Below are positions 15,820 through 23,850 of a stretch of 33,965 bases of DNA, piece by piece; the stretch's first letter is position 1; each line of letters opens with the position of its first letter. Both the position numbers and the translations under genes were made by a program. The notes below the pieces were generated by a model that worked only from the letters and a program-made list of their open reading frames with translations, was not told where the DNA came from and did no database searches. Source of the DNA: Bacteroidaceae bacterium (lineage in GTDB: Bacteria; Bacteroidota; Bacteroidia; Bacteroidales; Bacteroidaceae); the NCBI GenBank assembly GCA_017541265.1, contig JAFXZK010000058.1, positions 1 to 33,965 of the forward strand. The letters are read 5' to 3'.

Positions 15820-17193
15820 ATGGAACCTTTCTATCTTATTGTGATTGGAGTCGTCGTGCTCGTCTTCCTTTTTATGGCCATCGTCAACCGTTATCGTCGC
15901 TGTCCCAGTGACAAGATACTGGTGATTTACGGCAACCGCGGCAACAGCAAGAGCGCCAAGTGCGTACATGGTGGCGGCGCTTTCGTGTGGCCTATCATCG
16001 AGGATTATGCTTACCTCTCTTTGACGCCTATTGGCATTGATGCCAACCTGACCAATGCCCTTTCCCGTCAGAACATCCGCGTGGATGTGCCCTGCCGCTT
16101 TACCGTCGGCATCAGCACCGAGCCTGAAAGCATGTTGGCGGCTGCCGAACGTCTGCTCGGACAAACGCCCCAGCAGATTCAGGAGCTGGCTCGAGACATT
16201 CTTTTCGGTCAGCTGCGTCTCGTCATAGCCACCATGAGTATCGAGGAACTCAACTCTGATCGAGACAAATTCCTCGAAGCGATTACCGCTAATGTTGAGG
16301 TCGAGCTGAAGAAGATTGGCCTGCGTCTCATCAACGTCAACGTGACGGACATCAAGGACGAGAGCGGCTACATCGAGGCACTCGGCCAGGAAGCCGCCGC
16401 GAAGGCTATCAACGAGGCAAAGGTGCGCGTGGCCGAGCAGGAGCGAAACGGCGAGATTGGTAAGGCTGAGGCTGTCCGAGAGACCCGTATCCGTACCGCC
16501 GAAGCCAATGCTGAAGCGGTCAAGGGCGAGAATGAGGCAAAGATTGCGATTGCCAATTCTGATGCTGTTCGTCGTGAACGCGAGGCTGAGGCTCAGCGAA
16601 AGGCTGTGGCTGCCGAGAAGGTGGCAAGCGCCCAGGCTCTGGAAGAAGCTTATGCAGCCGAGCAGAAAGCCGAGAATGCGCGTGCCGACAAGGAGCGTGC
16701 AAGCCAGCAGGCCAATGTCATCGTGGCGCAGGAAATCGAGAAGAAGCGACTCGTCATTGCTGCTGAGGCTGAGGCCGAGCAGAAGCGCGTCAATGCTAAG
16801 GGTGAGGCGGACGCCATCTTCGCCAAGATGGAGGCAGAAGCAAAGGGCTTGTTCCAAATCCTCACCAAGCAGGCCGAGGGCTACGACAAGATGATACAGG
16901 CGGCAGGCGGCGACGCTACGAAGGCTTACACCCTGCTCCTCCTGGAGAAGCTCCCAGACCTCGTCAAGACGCAAGTCGAGGCTATCAAGGGCATCAACAT
17001 CGACAAGGTAACTGTTTGGGACAACGGCGGTTCCGCAGACGGTAAGACAAGTACTGCCAACTTCCTTGCCGGACTGATGAAGAGCGTGCCTCCTCTTGCC
17101 GAACTCTTCGACCAGGCAGGGATGGCTCTGCCCGAATATTTGGCCAAGAAGAAAGAGGAAAAGGCAGAGGAACCCGTGGAGGGTGAAGAATAA
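15820..17193 (+). CDS. Flotillin-like SPFH-domain protein
   Basis: 457 residues. A single N-terminal membrane segment (YLIVIGVVVLVFLFMAIV) is followed by an SPFH/PHB domain (CPSDKILVIYGNRG ... IEDYAYLSLTPIGID ... IRVDVPCRFTVGI ... IATMSIEELNSDRDKF), then a long Ala/Glu/Lys coiled coil from about residue 190 to 350 with Glu-Ala repeats, and a C-terminal helix region ending in KKKEEKAEEPVEGEE. This is the FloT/YqiK plan of membrane-microdomain scaffold proteins. It follows the NfeD-like protein, a usual partner. Flotillins scaffold membrane complexes; the client is unknown. No promoter is clear in the repeat-filled gap upstream. Confidence 0.94.
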   Translation: MEPFYLIVIGVVVLVFLFMAIVNRYRRCPSDKILVIYGNRGNSKSAKCVHGGGAFVWPIIEDYAYLSLTPIGIDANLTNALSRQNIRVDVPCRFTVGISTEPESMLAAAERLLGQTPQQIQELARDILFGQLRLVIATMSIEELNSDRDKFLEAITANVEVELKKIGLRLINVNVTDIKDESGYIEALGQEAAAKAINEAKVRVAEQERNGEIGKAEAVRETRIRTAEANAEAVKGENEAKIAIANSDAVRREREAEAQRKAVAAEKVASAQALEEAYAAEQKAENARADKERASQQANVIVAQEIEKKRLVIAAEAEAEQKRVNAKGEADAIFAKMEAEAKGLFQILTKQAEGYDKMIQAAGGDATKAYTLLLLEKLPDLVKTQVEAIKGINIDKVTVWDNGGSADGKTSTANFLAGLMKSVPPLAELFDQAGMALPEYLAKKKEEKAEEPVEGEE

Positions 17194-17197
17194 GTCC

Positions 17198-17304
17198 GTG
17201 CCTAATTGACCAACTAGACGTGCCTAATTGACCAACTAGACGTGCCTAATTGTCCAACTAGGCGTACCTAATTGCCGAATTAGGTGTGCTTAGTTGAAGA
17301 CTTA
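17198..17304. repeat. 22-base tandem repeat, 4.8 copies
   Basis: Units GTGCCTAATTGACCAACTAG(AC) at 17198, 17220, 17242 and 17264, with a decayed fifth at 17286. The first two are identical and the later ones diverge. Each is a weak palindrome (CTAATT ... AACTAG); in the fourth it becomes the perfect CCTAATT-GCCG-AATTAGG. It starts four bases after the flotillin stop codon and may end or attenuate transcription. No spacers, so not CRISPR. Confidence 0.85.
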
Positions 17305-17358
17305 CCCTCGAAGCCTCATCAATTTTAGGTAATTTTGTCATTTAGAGGCGTATGGCTA

Positions 17359-17389
17359 TTTGCCATTTGCCTCTTTTTTTGTATCTTTG
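17359..17389 (+). promoter_or_regulatory. Promoter of feoB
   Basis: TTTG (17359-17362), 19 bases, TATCTTTG (17382-17389): an excellent match to the Bacteroidetes vegetative promoter. It shows that upstream in-frame ATGs before 17419 are not used. No Fur-like operator was recognised. Confidence 0.75.
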
Positions 17390-17418
17390 CAGAGCGAAAG
17401 GTTTTAAGTGGAAGAACT

Positions 17419-19845
17419 ATGACGCTTCGGGAACTTCATAAGGGACAGTCGGCCACCATCCTCAGTGTGGGTGGTGAGGGCGCTCTGCGGCAGCATTTCC
17501 TCGATATGGGTATGATACCCGGCACGCAGGTGACGCTGCAGAAGTTCGCGCCCCTCGGCGACCCGATGGAGCTGCGCATCCACGGCTACGAACTGACCTT
17601 GAGGCTGGCGGACGCGGAGAAGATAATAATAGAACCCCCAGACCAGACCCACCCCCAACCCCTCCCTTGTAGGGAGGGGAGTGATTACCTTTTCAGCAAA
17701 AGAACTATCTGCTCCTCTCCCTACAAGGGAGAGGTCGGGAGAGGGTCTGGAGGTGCTGATGTTGAAGGATTACATCCCGGCTTCGGCGAGGAAGGCCGTT
17801 ATCATGATGAAGATGCATTTCATCCCATTTCATCGGCAAAAAAGGGGCCGCTCACCTTTGCCCTCGTGGGCAATCAGAACTGCGGAAAGACCACTTTGTT
17901 CAACCAACTGACGGGCAGCAAGCAGCACGTCGGCAACTTCCCGGGCGTGACGATCGACCGCAAGGACGGCATCATCAAAGGCCATCCCGAAGCCACCGTA
18001 ACCGACCTTCCCGGCATCTACAGCCTCAGTCCCTACACGAGCGAGGAGGTCATCAGCCGTCGCTTCATCTTGGAGAGCAAGCCGAGCGGCATCATCAACA
18101 TCGTGGATGCCACCAACATAGAGCGCAACCTCTACCTTACGATGCAGCTGATGGAGCTTGGCATCCCTATGGTTCTGGCGCTCAATATGATGGACGAGGT
18201 GAAAGGCAACGGCGGCACCATCCGCATCAACCAGATGGAGCGGCTTCTCGGCATTCCCGTCATCCCCATCAGCGCGATGAAGAACGAGGGTGTGGACGAG
18301 GTTGTGAGCCACGCCATCCATGTGGCCCGCTACAATGAAGGCCCTGCGCGGCAGGACTTCTGCAGCCCGACGGAGCACGGCGGCGCTGTGCACCGCTGCC
18401 TGCACGCCATCATGCACTTCATCGAAGACCACGCCCAAGCCGCCGACATCCCTGTCCGCTTCGCCGCAAGCAAGCTGATAGAGGGCGACAAGCTTGTCTT
18501 TGAGGCACTCAATCTGACGCAGAACGAGCAGGAAACCGTCGAGCATATCATCCGCCAGATGGAGGAGGAACGCGGCCTCGACCGCTGTGCCGCACTCGCC
18601 GATATGCGCTTCCACTTCATCCTTGAAGTCAGTCGGCAGACCGTCGTGCATCCCGAGGAGAGCCAGGAGCAAAGGCGAAGCATTCGTATCGACAAAGTCC
18701 TGACCGGTCGCTACACAGCCATCCCGTCCTTCCTGCTCATCATGGCGGCGGTCTTTTACCTCACCTTCAACACCATCGGCGCGTGGCTGCAAGACCTCTG
18801 TCAAGCAGGAATCGACCATTTCACCGCGTTTTCTGATGCTTTGCTGACGCAGTGGGACATCGCGCCGCCCATCCATTCGCTCATCATCGACGGCATCTAT
18901 TCGGGCGTCGGCACGGTGCTTGTCTTCCTGCCCCTTATCGTGATTCTGTTCTTCTTCCTCAGTATGTTGGAGGACACAGGCTACATGGCACGCATCGCTT
19001 TCGTGATGGACCGGTTGCTCAGAGGCTTGGGCTTGTCAGGCCGGAGCATCGTGCCTTTGCTGATTGGCTTCGGCTGTTCTGTTCCTGGCATTATGGCAAG
19101 CCGCACGCTTCCCAGCGAACGTGACCGCCGGCTCACCATTCTGTTGACGCCCTTCATGTCCTGTACGGCCAAGATTCCCATTTATGCCTTCTTCGCGGCG
19201 GCTTTCTTCCCGAGGCACGCGGCGTGGGTGATGATGTCGCTCTATGTGATTGGCATCCTGACAGGTATCGTCGTGGCACTTGTCCTGAAGCGGACATTAT
19301 TCCGGGGCGAGGCAGTCCCGTTCGTTATGGAACTGCCCAACTATCGTATGCCAGTAGCCATGAACGTCTGGCACTTGCTGTGGGACAAGGCGAAGGACTT
19401 CCTTTCGAGGGCCTTCACGGTTATCTTCCTCGCCAGCATCGTCATTTGGCTCCTGCAGACGTTCGACTTCCACTTGCAAATGGTATCTGCCGAAGAGGCT
19501 TCCAAGAGCATGTTGGCACAGATTTCGAGCCTCGCTGCTCCCATCTTCGAGCCGCTTGGCTGTGGCGACTGGCGCATTGTAACTTCGCTTGTGAGCGGTC
19601 TTCTGGCGAAGGAAGTGGTTGTGAGCACGCTCAGCACACTCTTCGCAGGAGTGGCGATTACAAGTGTCTTCACGCCTGGCGTGGCATACACGCTGCTCGT
19701 CTTCTGCCTGCTCTATACGCCCTGCATGGCAACGATGGCGACCGTCCGACGCGAGCTTGGCACCCGCTGGATGCTGTTCATCATGGTCGGCCAGTGCGTC
19801 ATCGCCTGGGTCGCAGCATTCATCGTACACCTAATTGTCAGTTAA
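17419..19845 (+). CDS. feoB: Ferrous iron transporter, FeoA-FeoB fusion
   Basis: About 808 residues. Residues 1-72 are a FeoA SH3-like domain (LRELHKGQSATILSVGG ... LRLADAEKIIIE). A linker follows, then the FeoB GTPase with G1 GNQNCGKTT (near residue 150), G2 region NFPGVTIDRK, G3 DLPG, G4 as NMMDE and G5 SAMKNEG, then a membrane domain from about residue 430 with the gate-like segments GCSVPGIMASRTL and TPFMSCTAKIPIYAFF. It imports Fe2+ across the inner membrane. The linker (residues ~73-112) contains an inserted pair of inverted repeats adding a Pro/Gly/Ser-rich peptide. The start is set by the promoter at 17359-17389. The FeoB-associated Cys-rich peptide follows 74 bases downstream. Confidence 0.97.
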   Translation: MTLRELHKGQSATILSVGGEGALRQHFLDMGMIPGTQVTLQKFAPLGDPMELRIHGYELTLRLADAEKIIIEPPDQTHPQPLPCREGSDYLFSKRTICSSPYKGEVGRGSGGADVEGLHPGFGEEGRYHDEDAFHPISSAKKGPLTFALVGNQNCGKTTLFNQLTGSKQHVGNFPGVTIDRKDGIIKGHPEATVTDLPGIYSLSPYTSEEVISRRFILESKPSGIINIVDATNIERNLYLTMQLMELGIPMVLALNMMDEVKGNGGTIRINQMERLLGIPVIPISAMKNEGVDEVVSHAIHVARYNEGPARQDFCSPTEHGGAVHRCLHAIMHFIEDHAQAADIPVRFAASKLIEGDKLVFEALNLTQNEQETVEHIIRQMEEERGLDRCAALADMRFHFILEVSRQTVVHPEESQEQRRSIRIDKVLTGRYTAIPSFLLIMAAVFYLTFNTIGAWLQDLCQAGIDHFTAFSDALLTQWDIAPPIHSLIIDGIYSGVGTVLVFLPLIVILFFFLSMLEDTGYMARIAFVMDRLLRGLGLSGRSIVPLLIGFGCSVPGIMASRTLPSERDRRLTILLTPFMSCTAKIPIYAFFAAAFFPRHAAWVMMSLYVIGILTGIVVALVLKRTLFRGEAVPFVMELPNYRMPVAMNVWHLLWDKAKDFLSRAFTVIFLASIVIWLLQTFDFHLQMVSAEEASKSMLAQISSLAAPIFEPLGCGDWRIVTSLVSGLLAKEVVVSTLSTLFAGVAITSVFTPGVAYTLLVFCLLYTPCMATMATVRRELGTRWMLFIMVGQCVIAWVAAFIVHLIVS
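17643..17750. repeat. Inverted pair of family 1 palindromes, in frame inside feoB
   Basis: Copy 1 (17643-17681) and copy 2 (17712-17750) are 39-base near-perfect reverse complements of each other, about 30 bases apart. Each has its own CCCT-hairpin (CCCTTGTAGGG and CCCTACAAGGG) plus a G-rich arm. The unit is translated without a stop and encodes the FeoA-FeoB linker. Confidence 0.85.
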
Positions 19846-19919
19846 GAATGAAGAGTTAAGAATGAAGAGCGAAGAATTTGCTATCGCCTTGAAAAACTAT
19901 AAACTTTGAACTCAGAACT

Positions 19920-21344
19920 ATGAACTTACAAAGCATCATCCTTCTCGCCGCAGTGATAGTGGTTGCGGCATACGTTCTTTACCGTTATCTGCGCACTGGC
20001 AACAAATGCAGCTGCTGCGACTGCTGCAGCAATAAAGATTGCGGAGCCATGCACATCCTCTTGCTCTTGTTCCTCCCATGCTGTGCAATGGCTTCTGTGC
20101 CTTACGTTGATGGTGTGACCGAAGCGACAGACCTTCTGTATAAACAGCAAGACAAAGTTCAAATTCTGGCACACAGTAACGACAGCACACGCGACGTGTA
20201 TCGCATCCCGGCCATTGCCAAGAACCGCAAAGGCGAGTTGGTCGCCATCTACGATTACCGCGTCTGTGGCACCGACATCGGTTTCGGCGAGGTGGACCAG
20301 GTGATGCGTATCTCGAAGAACAACGGCAGGAAGTGGTCGAAAGAGGTCAAGATTGCCGATGGCGTGGGCGGCGAAGAGAATGTCTTTGGCGTTGGCTTTG
20401 GCGACCCGGCCCTCTGTCTTGACCGTGAATCGGGGCGCGGTGTGCTCATTACTGTCAGCGGAAAATGCATCTATGGCTATGCCAAAGCCGACCACAGACC
20501 TTTTATCGCGCGGCAGATAACCACTGATGGCGGACATACATGGAGTGAGCCGGAGGACATCACTCAGCAGTTCTGGGGCAAGAAAGGCGCACTCTTCCAG
20601 ACAACAGAAAGTGACGATGGAATGGGCGTTTTTGCATGGGCAGGCTTCTTCGGCAGCGGTAAGATTCTGCAGAGCCGCTTGATGAAAGTCGGGCAGTACT
20701 ACCGCCTCTATGCTGCCTTGCTGGTCAAGGGCACGGGACTGAAGGGCGCATACGTCGTCTATAGCGACGATATGGGCATGACATGGCAGTTGCTTGGCGG
20801 CAATCCTGCATTCCAAGCCGCCCCCGACAGCGACGAGCCGAAGGTGGAGGAACTGCCCAGCGGACAGATTGTCTTGAGCGGCAGGAAGTGGTACGGCCGC
20901 ACGTTCAACATCTGGACCTTTGCCGAGGGCAGCACTACAGCAGGCTCTTGGGACACACCCATCAACAGTCACGACGTGCCGACGGGCATCAAGGTCGGTG
21001 CCAACAGCTGCAACGGCGAGATACTCATTGTGCGTGGGCGTCGCGCCACCGACGGCAAGCCTTGCCATGTTGCTCTTCAAAGTCTGCCGAAAGCCGACAC
21101 ACGTGCCGACGTTTCCATCTATTACAAAGTCCTCGAGGATGGCAAGCATTATACTTCCGCCGCCTTTGCCGAAGGCTGGAAGCTGGGCTTGCAAGTCACC
21201 GACAAACGCTCCGCCTACTCCACCATGTGCCTGCAGAAGGACGGCCGCCTCGCCTTCTTCTACGAAGAGGAACCCTACATCTACAACATGGTCTATGTCC
21301 CTCTCACCCTCAGCCAAGCCACCAACGGCGAGGTGAAGAAGTGA
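19920..21344 (+). CDS. FeoB-associated Cys-rich peptide fused to a sialidase (GH33-like)
   Basis: One open frame of 474 residues joining two recognisable parts. Residues 1-43 look like the FeoB-associated Cys-rich membrane protein: a helix (SIILLAAVIVVAAYVLYRYL), a basic turn and six Cys within residues 30-41 (CSCCDCC). Residue 44 is a Met that begins a typical signal peptide (HILLLLFLPCCAMA). The rest is a six-bladed propeller of the sialidase type: the RIP motif in DVYRIPAI near residue 94, then LVAIYDYR and Asp-box-like SKNNGRKWS, TTDGGHTWS and SDDMGMTW. It would cleave terminal sialic acids in the periplasm or at the surface. Ribosomes could start at 19920 or, for the sialidase alone, at 20049. 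No stop codon separates the parts. The sialidase call rests on the RIP and Asp-box motifs; linkage specificity is unknown. Confidence 0.82.
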   Translation: MNLQSIILLAAVIVVAAYVLYRYLRTGNKCSCCDCCSNKDCGAMHILLLLFLPCCAMASVPYVDGVTEATDLLYKQQDKVQILAHSNDSTRDVYRIPAIAKNRKGELVAIYDYRVCGTDIGFGEVDQVMRISKNNGRKWSKEVKIADGVGGEENVFGVGFGDPALCLDRESGRGVLITVSGKCIYGYAKADHRPFIARQITTDGGHTWSEPEDITQQFWGKKGALFQTTESDDGMGVFAWAGFFGSGKILQSRLMKVGQYYRLYAALLVKGTGLKGAYVVYSDDMGMTWQLLGGNPAFQAAPDSDEPKVEELPSGQIVLSGRKWYGRTFNIWTFAEGSTTAGSWDTPINSHDVPTGIKVGANSCNGEILIVRGRRATDGKPCHVALQSLPKADTRADVSIYYKVLEDGKHYTSAAFAEGWKLGLQVTDKRSAYSTMCLQKDGRLAFFYEEEPYIYNMVYVPLTLSQATNGEVKK

Positions 21345-21473
21345 ACACCTCGGTAAGTTATACCACAATCTTGCTTTTCCCATTATGCCATCACCCATGT
21401 GGATGAGGTTCATATGAATTGGCTTTGCGTGCGAAAAATAATTTGCCATAGGCAAAGAAAAGCAAAGAAAAAT

Positions 21474-21504
21474 TTTGTGGTTTTGCAGAATGTTGTTAAT
21501 TTTG
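21474..21504 (+). promoter_or_regulatory. Promoter of the CsgG-family operon
   Basis: TTTG (21474-21477), 19 bases, TAATTTTG (21497-21504), 44 bases before the ATG at 21549. Between the sialidase stop and this promoter only a TTTGCC-ATA-GGCAAA hairpin (21442-21456) is seen. Confidence 0.75.
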
Positions 21505-21548
21505 CCTTGCGAACAGACAAAAACAACACATAATTAAACTTAATAGAG

Positions 21549-22478
21549 ATGAGAAAATTTGTTTTAGCTGCACTTGTCTTTGCTTTCTGTGCAAGTGCGA
21601 ACGCTCAGCGCAAGACAGAAATCGTTGAGCCGGTGAATGTGACGTCTGACGATGGCGGCCTGGTATTGAAGAGGAAAGTGGCGATAGGCCGTTTCTCCAA
21701 TGAGACGCAGTATGCCAAGGGTATCTTCTACGACAAGGAGAACGACCCGATGGGGAAGCAGGCATTGGACATCCTTTCCGCCAAGCTTGCCGCCTCCGGC
21801 AAGTTCCTGTTGCTGGAAAGGAGCGACCTGGCTTCGCTTTTAGAAGAGTGCCAGAGGAACGGCGGCGGCTTTTCCGCCATCGGTGCCGACTACCTGATTA
21901 TCGGCTCCATCACCGAGTTCGGTCGTAAGAACACGGGAAAGAACAAGGCCTTCTCCTCCGAGAAGACGCAGACGGTGGAGGCTGCCGTGTCCGTCCGGCT
22001 GGTCGATGTCGCCACGGGTGTCATCATTTATTCCGATGAGGGCAAGGGCTATGCCGAGCTGACCACGAAGACTACGATGGGGCTGGGCGGCCAGGCGAGC
22101 TATGATGCCACGTTGAGCGACAAGGCCATCTCCGAGGCAATAGGGCAGCTGGTGGAGAACATCATCAACAAGTGTACGGACAGTCCCTGGAAGACGTATT
22201 TCCTTTCTTACGACGACGATGCCGTGCTCATTGCCGGAGGCAAGAGCCAAGGACTTCAGGAGGGCATGACCTTCGACGTCAAGACACAGGGCAAGAAGGT
22301 GAAGAACCCGCAGACGGGCATTATGATAACTCTGCCCGGCAAGGTTGTGGGTACAGCCACCATCGTGTCGTGCGGCGGCGACACGCCCGAGACGGAGTAC
22401 TCCTTCGTCGAGGTCTCCACGTCGGAGAAGATAGATGCCGAAAACATGTCGAAATACATAATTGAGCAGAAGAAATGA
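21549..22478 (+). CDS. CsgG-family outer-membrane assembly protein
   Basis: 309 residues. A signal peptide (MRKFVLAALVFAFCASANA) ends in an AxA site before Gln, with no lipobox Cys at the usual place, unlike E. coli CsgG. The body has CsgG/HfaB-family features: KRKVAIGRFSNETQY, MGKQALDILSAKLAASGKFLLLERSDL, GADYLIIGSITEFGRK, VEAAVSVRLVDVATGVIIYSDEGKG and a late SDKAISEAIGQLVENI. These proteins build oligomeric outer-membrane pores or periplasmic scaffolds. A second, basic beta-rich C-terminal part (from ~residue 215) ends EQKK. The stop overlaps the next start by ATGA (22475-22478). First gene of the overlapping operon 21549-25653. Confidence 0.9.
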   Translation: MRKFVLAALVFAFCASANAQRKTEIVEPVNVTSDDGGLVLKRKVAIGRFSNETQYAKGIFYDKENDPMGKQALDILSAKLAASGKFLLLERSDLASLLEECQRNGGGFSAIGADYLIIGSITEFGRKNTGKNKAFSSEKTQTVEAAVSVRLVDVATGVIIYSDEGKGYAELTTKTTMGLGGQASYDATLSDKAISEAIGQLVENIINKCTDSPWKTYFLSYDDDAVLIAGGKSQGLQEGMTFDVKTQGKKVKNPQTGIMITLPGKVVGTATIVSCGGDTPETEYSFVEVSTSEKIDAENMSKYIIEQKK

Positions 22479-22810
22479 AAAAGACAGCATTCGCATTCGC
22501 AGCACTGGCACTGATGCTTGTGTCCGGCTGCAAGGCTCCCGTTGCCCAGCAGGGGGGCAAAGAGGACATGGCATACCTGCTTTTCGTAAGCCCCTCGCAG
22601 TATGCAGGCGATGTGGTGCAGGTGTCCATTGACGACGAGACAACCTTCAATGCCGAGGTGGTCAAGGAGAAGAAGGCAAAGCGCAAGGGCAGCCAGTACG
22701 GCATCGCTACGGGCAACCGCAGCATCAAGGTCACCTCTCAGGGCAAAGTTCTGTACCAGAAGAAGATCTTTGTCTCTGCACAGGAAGTTAAACAAATAAT
22801 GTTACCGTGA
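22475..22810 (+). CDS. Small lipoprotein of the CsgG operon
   Basis: 111 residues. The lipobox is LVSGC (Cys 20). After a short acidic stretch, the body has repeated beta-strand pattern: DMAYLLFVSPSQYAG, DVVQVSIDDETTFNAEVV, a Lys/Arg-rich turn (KEKKAKRKG), RSIKVTSQGKVLYQKKIFVSAQEVKQIMLP. That last part resembles a PEGA-like or transthyretin-like sandwich found in surface lipoproteins (inference). It begins within the stop codon of the CsgG gene and ends in the start codon of the next, so its dose is tied to both. I do not recognise a named family. Probably a periplasm-facing outer-membrane partner of the CsgG complex. Confidence 0.82.
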   Translation: MKKTAFAFAALALMLVSGCKAPVAQQGGKEDMAYLLFVSPSQYAGDVVQVSIDDETTFNAEVVKEKKAKRKGSQYGIATGNRSIKVTSQGKVLYQKKIFVSAQEVKQIMLP

Positions 22811-23163
22811 TGAAGAAGACATTTTCTATGGCAGCCTTGGCAATCCTTGCCCTGTCTGTCACCTCCTGCGTAACCACTAACAGCCTCTATTCCTGGTACG
22901 GTTACGAGGATGCCGTCTATACCAACTACAAGAAGCCGACCGACAAGTCGCAGGCGAAGGTCTTGGAGCAGTACCGTGCAGTTATCGAGAAGCAGAAAGG
23001 TACCAGAGGCGCCGTGCCTCCGGGCTTGTATGCTGAATATGGCTTCCTGCTCTACAAAACGGGCAGCAAGGAGGAAGGCATCAACTACATGAAGCAGGAG
23101 ATAGCCCTCTATCCCGAGTCTCAGATATATATTTCCCGTATCATCAACCAGCTCGAAAAATGA
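22807..23163 (+). CDS. DUF4810-like lipoprotein of the CsgG operon
   Basis: 118 residues with lipobox VTSC near residue 21. The region SLYSWYGYEDAVYTNYKKPTDKS matches the YxWxGYxxAxYxxxK core of DUF4810 lipoproteins, and the C-terminal helices (YAEYGFLLYKTGSKEEGINYMKQEIALYPES) resemble a TPR-like pair. DUF4810, a CsgG-family protein and a DUF799/GNA1162-type lipoprotein form a recurrent three-gene cluster in Gram-negative bacteria, e.g. the neisserial GNA1162 locus, which is also the order found here. The start overlaps the previous stop (GTGATGA at 22807) and the stop overlaps the next start by four bases. The exact job of the cluster is not established. Confidence 0.88.
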   Translation: MMKKTFSMAALAILALSVTSCVTTNSLYSWYGYEDAVYTNYKKPTDKSQAKVLEQYRAVIEKQKGTRGAVPPGLYAEYGFLLYKTGSKEEGINYMKQEIALYPESQIYISRIINQLEK

Positions 23164-23843
23164 AGAACATCATAACAATTCTTGCCGTTGCGGCAATACT
23201 TGCCTCCTGCGGCTCCACTTCCTCGCTTACCACATTGGCAGAGAAATATCCCGGCATGTACGAAGAGCAGCCTGTAACCATCGTCATCATGCCGCCCATC
23301 AACCAGACCAATCATGCCGAGGCAAAGGACTACTTCTTCACGACACTCTACACACCGCTTTGCGAGAAGGGCTATTATGTCTATTCTCCTTACCTTACAA
23401 TGGAGATGTTCCAGCAGGAGAGCGCCTACGACTCTGAACTCTTCCTCGAGGCCGACCTCTCGAAGTTCCGCGAAGTGCTTGGCGCAGACGCTGCCATGTT
23501 CACCATCATCAAGGACTGGAGGAGAAGCAACATAGGCGGTTCGCTGACGGTTGACATCCAGTACATCCTGCGTTCCACCAAGACGGGACAGACGCTTTAT
23601 TCGCGTGGAGGCAATATCACGGTGGACACAAGTGTCAACACTGGCGCAGGCGGATGGATAGGTGCGTTGGCAGACCTGGCAGCCACTGCCGTCGCCACAG
23701 CAGCCACCGACAAAGTCGTGGCGGGCAGGCAGTGCAATGCCTACGTCCTGTCCGACCTCCCCAGAGGAAAGTACTCAAGTCTTTACGGCAAGGACCAGAA
23801 GAACGCCGCAGGCAAGGATCACGTCACAGCAACGGTGAGGTAG
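23160..23843 (+). CDS. GNA1162 / DUF799-type lipoprotein
   Basis: 227 residues; lipobox ILASC (Cys 17). Segments typical of the GNA1162 family are PVTIVIMPPINQTNHAEAKDYFFTTLYTPLCEKGYYVYSP, then ADAAMFTIIKDW and a helix-rich C-terminus with a Gly/Ala/Thr region (GAGGWIGALADLAATAVATAATDK). The family is an outer-membrane lipoprotein with a fold related to TolB N-terminal domains and is encoded beside CsgG-like and DUF4810 proteins. It starts at the ATGA shared with the DUF4810 gene. Only seven bases separate its stop from the leucine-rich-repeat gene, so that surface protein is likely part of the same transcript. Confidence 0.9.
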   Translation: MKNIITILAVAAILASCGSTSSLTTLAEKYPGMYEEQPVTIVIMPPINQTNHAEAKDYFFTTLYTPLCEKGYYVYSPYLTMEMFQQESAYDSELFLEADLSKFREVLGADAAMFTIIKDWRRSNIGGSLTVDIQYILRSTKTGQTLYSRGGNITVDTSVNTGAGGWIGALADLAATAVATAATDKVVAGRQCNAYVLSDLPRGKYSSLYGKDQKNAAGKDHVTATVR

Positions 23844-23850
23844 TTGTTGT

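Noticed and set aside
15787-16974. 395-codon ORF antisense to flotillin with Leu/Ser-rich repeats
   Set aside because: The pattern is the mirror of the Ala/Glu/Lys coiled coil codons.
17198-17304. Possible CRISPR array
   Set aside because: Units are contiguous without spacers, are 22 bases long, and no cas genes are nearby.
19926-21455. 509-codon ORF on the minus strand opposite the sialidase
   Set aside because: It is a shadow of the plus-strand gene, which has clear RIP and Asp-box motifs; the antisense product has no recognisable domain.
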